Below, piece by piece: positions 25,506 through 36,604 of a stretch of DNA of 50,267 nucleotides. The notes under the pieces are model-generated. The model was not told the DNA's origin. It made no database searches and saw only the letters and a list, made by a program, of their open reading frames with translations. Numbering within the stretch: position 1 is the stretch's first letter; each line of letters starts with the position of its first letter. Position numbers and translations under genes: made by a program. Origin of the DNA: Rhodothermales bacterium (GTDB lineage: Bacteria > Bacteroidota > Rhodothermia > Rhodothermales > Bin80); the NCBI GenBank assembly GCA_022821875.1, contig JAJECV010000058.1, forward strand, positions 1-50,267. Reading direction: 5' to 3'.

Positions 25506-28007
25506 TCAGTGACTGCACCACGCGGTGGCGGTGGACTCAAGAAATGCATGGCGCAGTTGTCGGCGCATATCGGATCCAATGGGGGACCCTGGCGGGATTG
25601 CGGTGCGGACCGCCCGCTCGCTGGCTTCGTATTCCCGCAGGAGGTACCGCTCAATGTCTGCAAGCACCATCTGATGGTGGTAGCGGGTTTCCCGGTCGCT
25701 CTGGGGGATCCCTGCATCAGGAATCCACTCTGCAAACTCCCGCAGCCGCTCTTCCACCAGGGCTCTGACGGCAGGCGCTGCTTCACGGTTCGAAGCCAGT
25801 CCAATCAGTTCATCAATCCAGACCAGCTGCACCACACGCTGCAGTTCCGCCTCGTAGGGGTCCTCCGAACTATCCACTCCCCAGGTTGCATCACTGACCA
25901 CCTCCATCACTTCATGGAAGTCCGGTAAGGTGTCATCATGGTCGGTCTGGTAGGCCATGCGTGCCGCACGTTCAGGGCTGAGGATTTGACCGAACACCAT
26001 GGTCGCCACCGCCGCCGCAGGTGTATAGGCATCAAAGGCCAGACCGGTATGCCGTGAAAATAATTCCCGGTGCATTGGAAATCCCGGCGGACGCGGGGGG
26101 ATATTCAGACGTATACTTTCGGGAACCCGAAGTGCTTCCGCCATCACCACCTCCAACAGTGCTTCCAGTGCATCTTCCTGAACCGCACCTTCAACGGGGG
26201 CAACCGGTGCCTGCCCGTCCCCGCGCATGGCGTAGGTATAGGTCATCCCACCGAGTAATTTGGCGGTCGCCTGTATCTGATAGCGATGCCGCAGATAAAG
26301 CGGAACCAATGCTTCTTCCATGGTTGCCAGTGGCTGTCCGGTGCGAATGACATTCTCCCCAAAGCGGCCCATGGCCACTTCGCGGACTGCCATCTCGTGA
26401 CGGAGTGCCCCCACGATATCATCACCATTATCCCAGAGATTCGAAAGTGGATGTGCCGCACCTAAAGGGCGGGCATCTGCATCCGTGATATAATGCAGCC
26501 CATCCGCCCACGCCTGCTGGAGGATCGCATCCAGCAAGGCCGCCTCGCTGTCGCCGGGTAACGGCTGCGCGTACCCGTAGGCAATCGCCACTTTGTCCCA
26601 TTCCCCAATGCCGGTCGCATACGCCGCCTCCAGTTCAATCTCTCCATTCACATCCAGCACAGCATACGGGGCAGGATAATCCATGACGGAGGCGCGGCCG
26701 TTCACCGAGGAGGCAAAATTGTGACTGATCCCCAGTGTGTGTCCGACTTCATGGGCAGATAACTGCCGGATCCGCGCCAGAGACATGGAGAGCATCGGAT
26801 CCTCCGCTGCCAGAGAATCACCGTAGGGAGCCAGGAGACCCTCGGCAATCAGGTAATCCTGTCGCACCCGAAGAGAGCCAAGGGATACATGACCTTTGAT
26901 GATCTCACCGGTACGCGGATCGGTCACGCTTGCGCCGTAACTCCATCCCCGGGTCGCACGGTGAACCCATTGAATCGTATTGTATCGCACATCCATAGGA
27001 TCCGCCCCCTCCGGCAGCATCTCAATCTGAAATGCATTGGAAAATCCGGCGGCCTCAAAGGCATCGGTCCACCATCGGGCACCATCCAGAAGCGCCCCCC
27101 GGACCGGTTCGGGGGTGCCGGGATCCAGATAGTAGATGATCGGAGAAACAGGATCACTGATTACCGAATCCGGGTTCTGTTTGATCAGGCGGTGCCGCCG
27201 GATGTAGCGTTTCCTCATGTCCTCCCCAATCGGAGCCGCATAATCCATATAACTGATTGCGCCATACCCGGCACCGGGATGAAAAACTCTCGGCGTGTAC
27301 CCATCATCAGGGAGTAGGACAAAGGAATGCCGCACACTCAGCGTGACCGAATAAGGGTCCGCGGCGACATCACGCACATAGCGGCCCGGGGATGCGGAGG
27401 TGAAGGTGATTCGCGCCTCCATCTCAGTATTCCTCGGAAATGCTTTCAGCATTGCGGGAACGGGAGCACTGCGGCTTTTGTCGAGACTGAAACTGCCCTG
27501 TTGGGCACCCCTGAGTCTGCGAACGATATCGTTCGCATCCCGAACGACGAAGTCGGTCGCCTTCACAAGTACACGCCCGCCTTCCTCTGCTTCCGCCGTA
27601 AATCCCCAGAGCACCGCTTCGGCGAAGGCCTCGCGCACCGATGCACGCTCTGTGGCTGACTCTGAATCCGCACGGTAGCGCAGATTCGGCATGACTAACA
27701 GAATTTTAGGTCCAACGCGCTCAAAGCGGACCAGCCGTGTACTGCCCAGTTGACTCCGGTCCAGTCCGATATCATTGGACCCTAAACCCGCCGGCATAGA
27801 GGTGACGTAAATAAATTCCTGTTCCAGAGCAGGGATTTCCAGATAGATGTCCCCCTTTGTTTCATCCCAGTACACCGGGAAAAATCCGTCACGTTTATCC
27901 ATGCCCGCAGTTTTATCGGTGATAGAGGTGATCCCCTGTCCATATGCCGGCAGAGAGGCGAGACATAAGAGAAGGAGCAGGCTGAAAAAGCGCATCGGAG
28001 TGATCAT
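25506..28007 (-). CDS. Secreted zinc metalloprotease (DUF5117/DUF4953 type)
   Basis: An 833-residue exported zinc-dependent peptidase. A signal peptide spans MITPMRFFSLLLLLCLA with a likely cut after AYGQ. The N-terminal domain (FFPVYWDETKGDIYLEIP, then EQEFIYVTSMPAGLGSNDIG) matches DUF5117. The middle holds the metzincin site HEVGHTLGISHNF (HExxHxxGxxH) and the methionine-turn-like SVMDYPAPY that belongs to DUF4953. A conserved long C-terminal helical region closes the protein. It is probably periplasmic or outer-membrane-associated; its substrate is unknown, and relatives are common in Bacteroidota. The recQ-comF gene starts 5 bp after its stop. That may mean a shared transcript, although the secreted protease and the DNA helicase have no obvious joint task. 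Confidence 0.9.
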   Translation of the reverse strand: MITPMRFFSLLLLLCLASLPAYGQGITSITDKTAGMDKRDGFFPVYWDETKGDIYLEIPALEQEFIYVTSMPAGLGSNDIGLDRSQLGSTRLVRFERVGPKILLVMPNLRYRADSESATERASVREAFAEAVLWGFTAEAEEGGRVLVKATDFVVRDANDIVRRLRGAQQGSFSLDKSRSAPVPAMLKAFPRNTEMEARITFTSASPGRYVRDVAADPYSVTLSVRHSFVLLPDDGYTPRVFHPGAGYGAISYMDYAAPIGEDMRKRYIRRHRLIKQNPDSVISDPVSPIIYYLDPGTPEPVRGALLDGARWWTDAFEAAGFSNAFQIEMLPEGADPMDVRYNTIQWVHRATRGWSYGASVTDPRTGEIIKGHVSLGSLRVRQDYLIAEGLLAPYGDSLAAEDPMLSMSLARIRQLSAHEVGHTLGISHNFASSVNGRASVMDYPAPYAVLDVNGEIELEAAYATGIGEWDKVAIAYGYAQPLPGDSEAALLDAILQQAWADGLHYITDADARPLGAAHPLSNLWDNGDDIVGALRHEMAVREVAMGRFGENVIRTGQPLATMEEALVPLYLRHRYQIQATAKLLGGMTYTYAMRGDGQAPVAPVEGAVQEDALEALLEVVMAEALRVPESIRLNIPPRPPGFPMHRELFSRHTGLAFDAYTPAAAVATMVFGQILSPERAARMAYQTDHDDTLPDFHEVMEVVSDATWGVDSSEDPYEAELQRVVQLVWIDELIGLASNREAAPAVRALVEERLREFAEWIPDAGIPQSDRETRYHHQMVLADIERYLLREYEASERAVRTAIPPGSPIGSDMRRQLRHAFLESTATAWCSH

Positions 28008-30210
<2,203 letters not shown>

Positions 30211-30212
30211 CC

Positions 30213-31073
30213 ATGCGAAGAGGTTTCGTGTTTCGACTCATCTTGTTATTGACCCTTTTGGGAACTGCTGTGCCCACGATTGCGCAGACTGACTCCACCT
30301 GGACGACCGAGGTACGGGGAACCGTATCCTTCACGCAGGTTGGGTTCCGGCGATGGCATGACGGGGGCGTGAGTTCACTCGCATTAGGGACGGGCATCCA
30401 TGCACAGGTCGCCAAATTATCTGGAGAAAATCAGCAGGAGCACGAGGTCCGCCTTGCGTTCGGAGTCGTAAAACAGGATGGAATCGAACTGCGCAAGTCC
30501 GATGATCTGATTCACCTGCGGAGTGCATTCAATTTTTCTGGAATCCCGATCTTTGGACGATTAAGCCCGGCCATTACGTTAGACCTTCGATCCCAGTTTG
30601 CGGATGGCTATCAGTACAATGAGACGGACGGTGGTTTGGATGCTCTGCAAATCTCCGGGTTTATGTCTCCTGCAACCCTCACAGAATCCATTGGCCTGGA
30701 CTATCCGGCCAGATCCTGGCTTAATCTGCGCCTGGGGATTGCGGCGAAGCAGACCATTGTCACGATTCACAGCCTGCGCAGTCGCTACAAGGTGTCTTCG
30801 AATTCCGTGTTTCGCTGGCAGATGGGGACTGCCGGACTGTTCATTTTTGATCGTACGATCTTCCCGAATGTAGATCTGAAGTCTACATTAACCCTTTTTC
30901 TTGCCTTCAATCAGGCATCTCCGGACACGATCTGGGAGACTTTGCTGACCATGAAAGTGAACTCATGGCTTCAGGTCAACGCGGAATATACGGCACTTTT
31001 TGATCGGGACCTATCGCCTTATATCCAGCGGAAGCAGTCTTTGGCGGCCGGGATCTCATTCACGATTCTGTAG
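30213..31073 (+). CDS. DUF3078-family outer-membrane beta-barrel protein
   Basis: A 286-residue protein with a signal peptide (MRRGFVFRLILLLTLLG, cut near TIAQ). The mature part fits DUF3078, a Bacteroidota outer-membrane family: FTQVGFRRWHDGGVSSLALG corresponds to the family's FxQ-x-NWxxGG pattern, and LRKSDDLIHLRSAFNF to its K-DD block. Alternating hydrophobic strands continue to the C-terminal SLAAGISFTIL, a beta-barrel-type end with hydrophobic final residues. Its physiological role is not known. It starts 2 bp after atpC and converges on the MFS gene, with a 14-bp overlap of the 3' ends. Confidence 0.8.
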   Translation: MRRGFVFRLILLLTLLGTAVPTIAQTDSTWTTEVRGTVSFTQVGFRRWHDGGVSSLALGTGIHAQVAKLSGENQQEHEVRLAFGVVKQDGIELRKSDDLIHLRSAFNFSGIPIFGRLSPAITLDLRSQFADGYQYNETDGGLDALQISGFMSPATLTESIGLDYPARSWLNLRLGIAAKQTIVTIHSLRSRYKVSSNSVFRWQMGTAGLFIFDRTIFPNVDLKSTLTLFLAFNQASPDTIWETLLTMKVNSWLQVNAEYTALFDRDLSPYIQRKQSLAAGISFTIL

Positions 31074-32292
31074 GCTCCGGCAGGAGGTGCCAGACCACCC
31101 AGGCCATGAGTGCGGTCACAAGGGTGCTGGATAGAATATTGTACAGAAAGCCTGGGTGATCATAGAGCCATCCGGCGAACCCTGTTGCGATCCCTAGCCC
31201 AAACTGTCCTGCTGCGACGGCTAATCCCATCATCGCCCCCCGCTGCGTGTGTGCGGTCAGGGCGGTGAGCAGGGCCATGATCGGCCCGGTACGCATTGCG
31301 CCAAAGGTTAGAATCAATGCAATGACCACAACGGCAGCCGTAAATCCCTGCACCCACAGCGTCACAAATGGGAGGATGAGGGTCAGGGACAGGCATGCAA
31401 ACATCAAAATCGGTTTCCGGCCAAAGCGGTCCGAGAGGACTCCGCCTGAGGTCGTCCCTGCAACAATCCCGATGCCCCCGACCACAAACAGCAATGCCAG
31501 TTGCTGCACCGAAATCCCTACATCCTCTTCCAGCCATTTTGGGAAAAAGAACAGGAATAATCCGAGACTTGCAAAGAGAAGGAAATAGATAAAAACTCCT
31601 GCGCGCGGTCCAGGACTCTGTAAAAGTCTGCCATAGGTTCTGAGTACAGCAGGAATGGAGAATGGCACCTCATCATACTTCACATCCGGCTGCGGCAGAT
31701 ACCGCCAGGCCATGGCGCTTGCTAAGGCCATCAGCCCGCCGAAGACAATAAACGGAGCATGAAATCCATAGGCATTTGCCAATAGAATCCCTGCCGGCAT
31801 CCCGATAATCTGCCCGCATGCCACGCCGGTGAGAATCCATCCGGTTGCCCACCCGCGGCGTTTATAGGGAAAGTAGTCCCCCACAAATGCGACCATGCTG
31901 CCGCTGTACACGCCTGCTGCCATTCCTGCAAGTGCACGCATGATCAGGAGCGATTCATAGTGAGCGGCGACTCCATGCAGAAGCAGTACTGCGGCGATAA
32001 GGGCGGTTCCCACAATTAATACCCTGCGCCGGCCTACACGATCTGAGATCGGACCCACAATGAGTGTAGAAAAAGCCAATGCCACCGAGTAGGCGGTTCC
32101 CAGAAAGCCAAGCGCAAAATCGGTTGGAGGGTTCTGATTCAGGAGTTGATCCTGAATGATTGGCAAAAGAGGGGCCACAATAAAAAGCTGGCAGCTCACG
32201 ATGAACGCAGTCAGCCACAGCGGAGCAATGATAAAAAATGCATGCTGTCCATCCCTTGGCGCGGGAATCTCCGATAAAATGTCTTTGGTCAC
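31060..32292 (-). CDS. Major facilitator superfamily transporter
   Basis: A 410-residue inner-membrane protein with 12 hydrophobic segments. Motif A appears after helix 2 (GPISDRVGRRRVLI) and again, as expected, in the second half (GGVLSDRFGRKPILMF). The helix-4/5 region has RALAGMAAGVYSGSMVAFVGDYFP and a GWILTGVACGQIIGMPAG pattern typical of drug or sugar-acid porters. The substrate cannot be read from the sequence. Start: ATG at 32292 (MTKDILSEIPAPRDGQ), giving a short cytosolic N-terminus. Its 3' end overlaps the DUF3078 gene on the opposite strand by 14 bp. Confidence 0.93.
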   Translation of the reverse strand: MTKDILSEIPAPRDGQHAFFIIAPLWLTAFIVSCQLFIVAPLLPIIQDQLLNQNPPTDFALGFLGTAYSVALAFSTLIVGPISDRVGRRRVLIVGTALIAAVLLLHGVAAHYESLLIMRALAGMAAGVYSGSMVAFVGDYFPYKRRGWATGWILTGVACGQIIGMPAGILLANAYGFHAPFIVFGGLMALASAMAWRYLPQPDVKYDEVPFSIPAVLRTYGRLLQSPGPRAGVFIYFLLFASLGLFLFFFPKWLEEDVGISVQQLALLFVVGGIGIVAGTTSGGVLSDRFGRKPILMFACLSLTLILPFVTLWVQGFTAAVVVIALILTFGAMRTGPIMALLTALTAHTQRGAMMGLAVAAGQFGLGIATGFAGWLYDHPGFLYNILSSTLVTALMAWVVWHLLPEPTES

Positions 32293-33205
32293 CGTCTTTG
32301 GAGTCTCCGTGGTGTCTGCCCTGAAAAAAGATACTACCCCGGCATAAGGAAGTGAAGGTTGTACTGGTTCGGGCAGCGATGAGTTGGTACGCCTTTCGCA
32401 GTTTGTGAGTTTCTGATTGAGTCACGGGATGTTTAGGGGCAGATATTCCAAAAGTGCCGAGGTCCATTGCATTCTGGTAAAAGCCGCACACACGGCGCAT
32501 CCCCGAACGGTCTGGAAGCGGTGATACTGCATCACTGGAAATTCCTGAAGTTCAGGGGGTGATTCACAGGGATCAAACAGACTGGGTGATCTGATGTCTT
32601 CTACTCTCTGATTGGATGTATCAAATTTGCGGACTGACCTGGGCCTTCTAACATTTTTCAACGGCTATTATGTAAAAAGGGAGGTGAGGATTCCAGTGTG
32701 TCGTTACCGAGGCAGCAATGCAGCCGGATTGGTGAATGGAATTCGCACCTCAATCTTCTTGGCGTAGCGACCCTCCCTTCATACATGATTTCCGTTGCGT
32801 TTACTCAAGTCTTCGGGTAATCCTCCCCGGTTGGCCGAGAACAATCAGGGACGCATGGATTTGGGGAATAGAACCGGGAGTCCAAATTCTTGTTCAGAAT
32901 ATCGGGGACAGGGAGGAGGGTTCTTTGATGCTTCAGAATCATCTTAGGTACACTCCTTGCGGGGAACCGATCGGGCCATTCGTCCGATCATAGAGGAGGA
33001 ATTAGCCCGCTGGATTTCCGGTCTGTTCAAAGATCATGCAGGATGTGAGGGAAGATGTTTCGTGCGGGGATGGCGGGAGATACGACAAGATGCTCTTTGT
33101 TTCACCAATCCTGAATCTACAGAATCGCATGAAAATGCATGGGTCGGGGGGCTTCCTTGATGCGATTGATGTGTGGTTCGATTTATATTCTGGAAACAGG
33201 GCGTA
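32293..33205. other. Long intergenic region before hipBA, no convincing gene
   Basis: About 910 bp. Small open frames (for example 32422-32661 minus and 32957-33160 plus) lack motifs, plausible starts or hydrophobic segments, and look like decayed sequence. No array, tRNA or insertion-sequence end was recognised. The last 50 bp are A+T-rich and lead into the hipB promoter region. Confidence 0.45.
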
Positions 33206-33233
33206 GTGATTTATGTATAATTCATTATATCAC
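33206..33233. promoter_or_regulatory. Imperfect palindrome upstream of hipB, candidate operator
   Basis: GTGAT and ATCAC arms (5 bp, plus partial inner matches) enclose an A+T-rich core across 28 bp, and the element ends 24 bp before the hipB start. HipB proteins bind inverted repeats at their own promoter, so this is the natural autoregulatory site. No binding-site consensus from relatives was compared. Confidence 0.5.
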
Positions 33234-33257
33234 ATTTTGATTCGTTAAAAACGCAAA

Positions 33258-33593
33258 ATGAAATCACGTTCAACTTCAGCACTCCCTGTCGCCGCCCGAA
33301 AAGCTTTAGCAAAACTAGGTGCCGACATCACCGTTGCACGCAAGAAACGCAGAATTTCAACGGTATCTATGGCTGAACGTGCTTTTTTGAGTCGCAGCAC
33401 GCTTGCTCGGATAGAAAAGGGGGATCCTTCGGTTTCAATGGGGGCCTATCTCTCGGTGCTGGCGATTTTGGGTCTGGTCAGGCACATCGGGCAGGTTGCT
33501 GATCGCACGAATGATACGCTCGGTTTAGATCTGGACGAAGATCGGCTTCCAAAGCGCATCAGATCTGGAAGTCAAATCAAGATAAGGTCATGA
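33258..33593 (+). CDS. hipB: HipB-like XRE-family antitoxin/repressor
   Basis: A 111-residue DNA-binding protein. Helix-turn-helix residues run through ALAKLGADITVARKKRR, with the recognition part SMAERAFLSRSTLARIEKGD followed by SMGAYLSVLAILGL, the classical XRE pattern. HipB-type antitoxins bind and neutralise the HipA kinase and repress their operon. It overlaps hipA by 4 bp (ATGA), placing the antitoxin first. The A+T-rich palindrome ending 24 bp upstream is a plausible operator. The basic C-terminal tail (RIRSGSQIKIRS) is not a known motif. Confidence 0.88.
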   Translation: MKSRSTSALPVAARKALAKLGADITVARKKRRISTVSMAERAFLSRSTLARIEKGDPSVSMGAYLSVLAILGLVRHIGQVADRTNDTLGLDLDEDRLPKRIRSGSQIKIRS

Positions 33594-34813
33594 ATGAGAT
33601 CGTGGAAGTTCATGTGGAATTTGACGGGAGGACACATCTTGCAGGTCACCTCCGCTATCTTGGAAAAATCCATCGCCAGAGTTCAGTGTTTGAGTATGCA
33701 GATTCCTGGCGATCCTATCATAAAGCCTTTGCACTTGATCCTGCAAATTTGCAACTGACGGCACAGCAACATTATTGGACTTCAGAAAAAACTGCACTAC
33801 CGGGTGCAATCCGGGACTGTGCACCGGACCGCTGGGGTCGGCAACTGCTTCGTCGTGCATTTCGAAAGGCGGGCGATAATAGAAGGCTCTCCGAACTTGA
33901 CTATTTGCTGGAAATAAACGACTACACCAGAGTTGGTGCTCTTCGATTTATGCGTGATGGCGAGTCTGATTTTAGTCGTAACATTGGACAGCGTACGGTG
34001 CCCCCGCTGATCACGCTTCCTGCTCTGTTGAATGCTGCGATGGCGATTCAGACAGATACGGAATCGGCCGAAGATCTGCGGCTTTTGCTCAATGAAGGCT
34101 CTCCGCTTGGCGGTGCCCGTCCAAAGTCAGCCGTTATTGATCGTACGGGATCTCTGGCCATCGCGAAGTTCCCCAAACCGGATGATGACTACAGCATCCC
34201 GCATGGAGAAATCCTTGCCCTCGTGCTTGCGGACAGGGCCGGAATCAATGCTGCGAAAGGTAGCCTTCAAATGGTGGGGAGTCTCCCCGTTGCTCTCATC
34301 CAAAGGTTTGATCGAATGGGTGAAGAGCGCATCCCATTCCTGTCTGCCATGAGCCTCCTGGGATTACAGGATGGTGACCGTGCAACCTACACGGACATTG
34401 CAGAATGTATCCGAATGTATTCCAGTTCTCCGACAAACGATTTACATGAGCTCTGGCGACGGATTGTATTCGGTGTCATGATCGGGAATCTGGATGATCA
34501 CCTTCGCAATCACGGCTTTTTATATGTGGGCAATAACCAATGGCGTTTGTCGCCGGCATATGACCTGAACCCGACACCGAGGTACAAGAAAGCCCGTGAG
34601 TTGACTACATGGATCTCCGAGGAGGGCCCGGATGCTGATTTGGAACTTGCGTATCGTGCAGCTCCCTATTTTGCACTCAAACCGGATGTTGCGAAAAGTA
34701 TTGTTGCCGAGGTTGCGCTTGCTTTGGAAGATTGGCACGAGTCAGCTTTACGGCTGGGTATGAGCCAAGCTGACAGGGACATTTATGAAACTGCAATCTC
34801 TGTGAAAGCATAG
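33590..34813 (+). CDS. hipA: HipA-like serine/threonine-kinase toxin
   Basis: A 407-residue HipA-family kinase. Visible kinase elements: the phosphate loop GGARPKS with the autophosphorylation-type Ser180, ATP-binding Lys193 in AIAKFP, the catalytic segment GNLDDHLRNHGF (Asn300, Asp302, Asn307), and SPAYDLNP as the metal-binding DFG equivalent. The N-terminal subdomain has the HipA pattern (TALPGAIRDCAPDRWGRQLL). The best-known HipA phosphorylates glutamyl-tRNA synthetase and halts translation; the target here is unknown. Start ATG at 33590 inside the hipB stop. All catalytic residues are intact, so the toxin should be active. Confidence 0.93.
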   Translation: MNEIVEVHVEFDGRTHLAGHLRYLGKIHRQSSVFEYADSWRSYHKAFALDPANLQLTAQQHYWTSEKTALPGAIRDCAPDRWGRQLLRRAFRKAGDNRRLSELDYLLEINDYTRVGALRFMRDGESDFSRNIGQRTVPPLITLPALLNAAMAIQTDTESAEDLRLLLNEGSPLGGARPKSAVIDRTGSLAIAKFPKPDDDYSIPHGEILALVLADRAGINAAKGSLQMVGSLPVALIQRFDRMGEERIPFLSAMSLLGLQDGDRATYTDIAECIRMYSSSPTNDLHELWRRIVFGVMIGNLDDHLRNHGFLYVGNNQWRLSPAYDLNPTPRYKKARELTTWISEEGPDADLELAYRAAPYFALKPDVAKSIVAEVALALEDWHESALRLGMSQADRDIYETAISVKA

Positions 34814-34971
34814 GATGTGTTGTGTCATGATATGGTCTGGAGATGTGTCTAGACATACTGTAAATGTCATCAGGAATTGCGCAAAGGCAGCACTCTGGAT
34901 AGGGGTGGTTGTTTCAACTGGGCAAGCCTATCCAATTTTTTCACGCTGCGCAGTGCTTGGTGGAAAATAGG

Positions 34972-36408
34972 TCATGATTGTGCGGAAATCGCCAACTCGG
35001 GTTTAACCTCATTGTATGCGCCGGCAATCCGGTTGACAGCACCAATCAGGAAAACGGTTCCTCCAATGGTGACCATGACGGGAGCCATGGCAGAAAGTGC
35101 TGGACCGGCACCGAATGCAATGGCCACGGAGACCACGACTCCACTCACCGCGGCGAGCACCCCTTTTTTGGCCATATTCTTTGACATATCAACCGCGGCT
35201 TCTTTGACAGAACGCTCTCCGGCGTAGACATAAATCATGTTCTCCCCCAAGCTCACGACACCTTCCAGTGCCATGCCGACGCATCCGGCTTTCGCTGCAA
35301 TCTGCAGAGTTCGTCCTGCTACGATCCCCGCCGCATCTATGATGTTTAAAGCATTTGCTCTGGCAAGTTCAAGGCCGGTCATCTCGGCATGGCCTCGTCT
35401 AAGATTATACTTGGCGGCCTCCCATACAATGTTGCTGTTCTCCATTGCCAGATCAGGACGAAGTTTCACTGATTTTATGTGACTGGCGTGCTTGCCGTCC
35501 AAGAATTCCACTACAGCGTCTTTACCAAAATTCTTGATAACCCCAGGAAGAGATGAATCATAAAAACTTTCAGCGGCTGGCATAGTACGCCAGACTTCTC
35601 TCATGCCAGCGGCGGCAAACTTTGCCTTAAGCGCCAGAGGCAGCTCGCCGAAAGCTGGGGATGCTGCTAAAATCTGGTTATAGGCGGTGACTGTCGCAGT
35701 ACCAACGGCTACGGCTGCTTTTTGGGCCCCTTTACGTATGGCCCCGTCTGGATCTATCACTTCGGTGGATTCCTTCAGTTTATGATTTGCCTGAATCAGA
35801 GAATCCGTTACTATATCCGTGTATCTTTGGGATGCATCTCCGACCTCTTTGGAGAATTTAGTCCAATACTGATCTGCAAAGACCTTGATATCAAGAAGTT
35901 TTTCCTGACCGGCATCAATGACTTTGATTGCAGTTACCTGTGCACTGCGGGCGATCTTTCCTCCAGCATCGGCAACCTTTACTGTTGTCGTCTGAAGGGT
36001 GCGTGAGACCTCACTGCTCAAATCAACAGCTTTATCTGCAGCAGCTTGTGCCCCACGTTTGAGGTCATCCCCCGCATCCGCCACTTTTTCTGTGACTGCC
36101 TGTGCTCCCTGTTTGATTTGGTTCCCCGTATCTGCCGCCTTGTCTGCCACTGCTCGTGCACCTTGTTTGACTTGACTTCCAGCATCAACGACTTTTTTCG
36201 TTCCTGTTTGAACGGTGAGTTTGACTTCCTTGCCTGTGTCGGTCATCTTGTTTTTAGTTTCCTGCACTCCTTTTCTGACCTGGTTTCCCACATCTAATGC
36301 TTTGTTTGCGGCCACCTGTGTGCCGTGTTTGACTTGGTTTCCAGCATCGCTTACCTTTGCAGCGGCTACTTTAACCCTGCGTTTGATTTTTCGGCTTGTA
36401 TTTTTCAT
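34972..36408 (-). CDS. 18-residue-repeat protein with hydrophobic C-terminus, unknown function
   Basis: A 478-residue protein with no family I can name. A basic start (MKNTSRKIKRRVKVAAAK) leads into nine 18-residue units (residues 18-179) with consensus KVxDAGxxhKxxAQxxxx, for example KVADAGDDLKRGAQAAAD. Eighteen residues equal five alpha-helical turns, so an amphipathic, apolipoprotein- or LEA-like helix is expected. A middle region follows, then DGKHASHIKSVK and NIVWEAAKYNLRRG with MTGLELARAN, an arrangement reminiscent of a degenerate HNH-type segment (weak). Residues about 410-465 contain one or two membrane helices (GVLAAVSGVVVSVAIAFGAG, MVTIGGTVFLIGAV). The neighbouring gene carries the same repeats, so the two probably act together, at the membrane. 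Confidence 0.7.
   Translation of the reverse strand: MKNTSRKIKRRVKVAAAKVSDAGNQVKHGTQVAANKALDVGNQVRKGVQETKNKMTDTGKEVKLTVQTGTKKVVDAGSQVKQGARAVADKAADTGNQIKQGAQAVTEKVADAGDDLKRGAQAAADKAVDLSSEVSRTLQTTTVKVADAGGKIARSAQVTAIKVIDAGQEKLLDIKVFADQYWTKFSKEVGDASQRYTDIVTDSLIQANHKLKESTEVIDPDGAIRKGAQKAAVAVGTATVTAYNQILAASPAFGELPLALKAKFAAAGMREVWRTMPAAESFYDSSLPGVIKNFGKDAVVEFLDGKHASHIKSVKLRPDLAMENSNIVWEAAKYNLRRGHAEMTGLELARANALNIIDAAGIVAGRTLQIAAKAGCVGMALEGVVSLGENMIYVYAGERSVKEAAVDMSKNMAKKGVLAAVSGVVVSVAIAFGAGPALSAMAPVMVTIGGTVFLIGAVNRIAGAYNEVKPELAISAQS
35872..36357 (-). repeat. Nine tandem 54-bp units coding the 18-residue repeat
   Basis: Units start at residues 18, 36, 54, 72, 90, 108, 126, 144 and 162 of the encoded protein. 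The DAG core is kept in most units. DNA identity between units is modest, so this is an old expansion held by protein selection rather than a fresh tandem array. Confidence 0.85.
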
Positions 36409-36604
36409 TCAACTAATATAGCGATCAATGCACTGTGTATGGCTTTATAGTCTACCGGCAATCTTTTTGGATGTACAGGGCCCGTATGGTGCGTTTGACC
36501 TATTCCTGTGTTCGTTGTTGTTAAGGTCATGTTTCAAACATTGATCTCCTCCTCCACATCTACGGGTTTGTTTGCTCAGTTCTTACTCTGGTTTCTCTTA
36601 TCCA

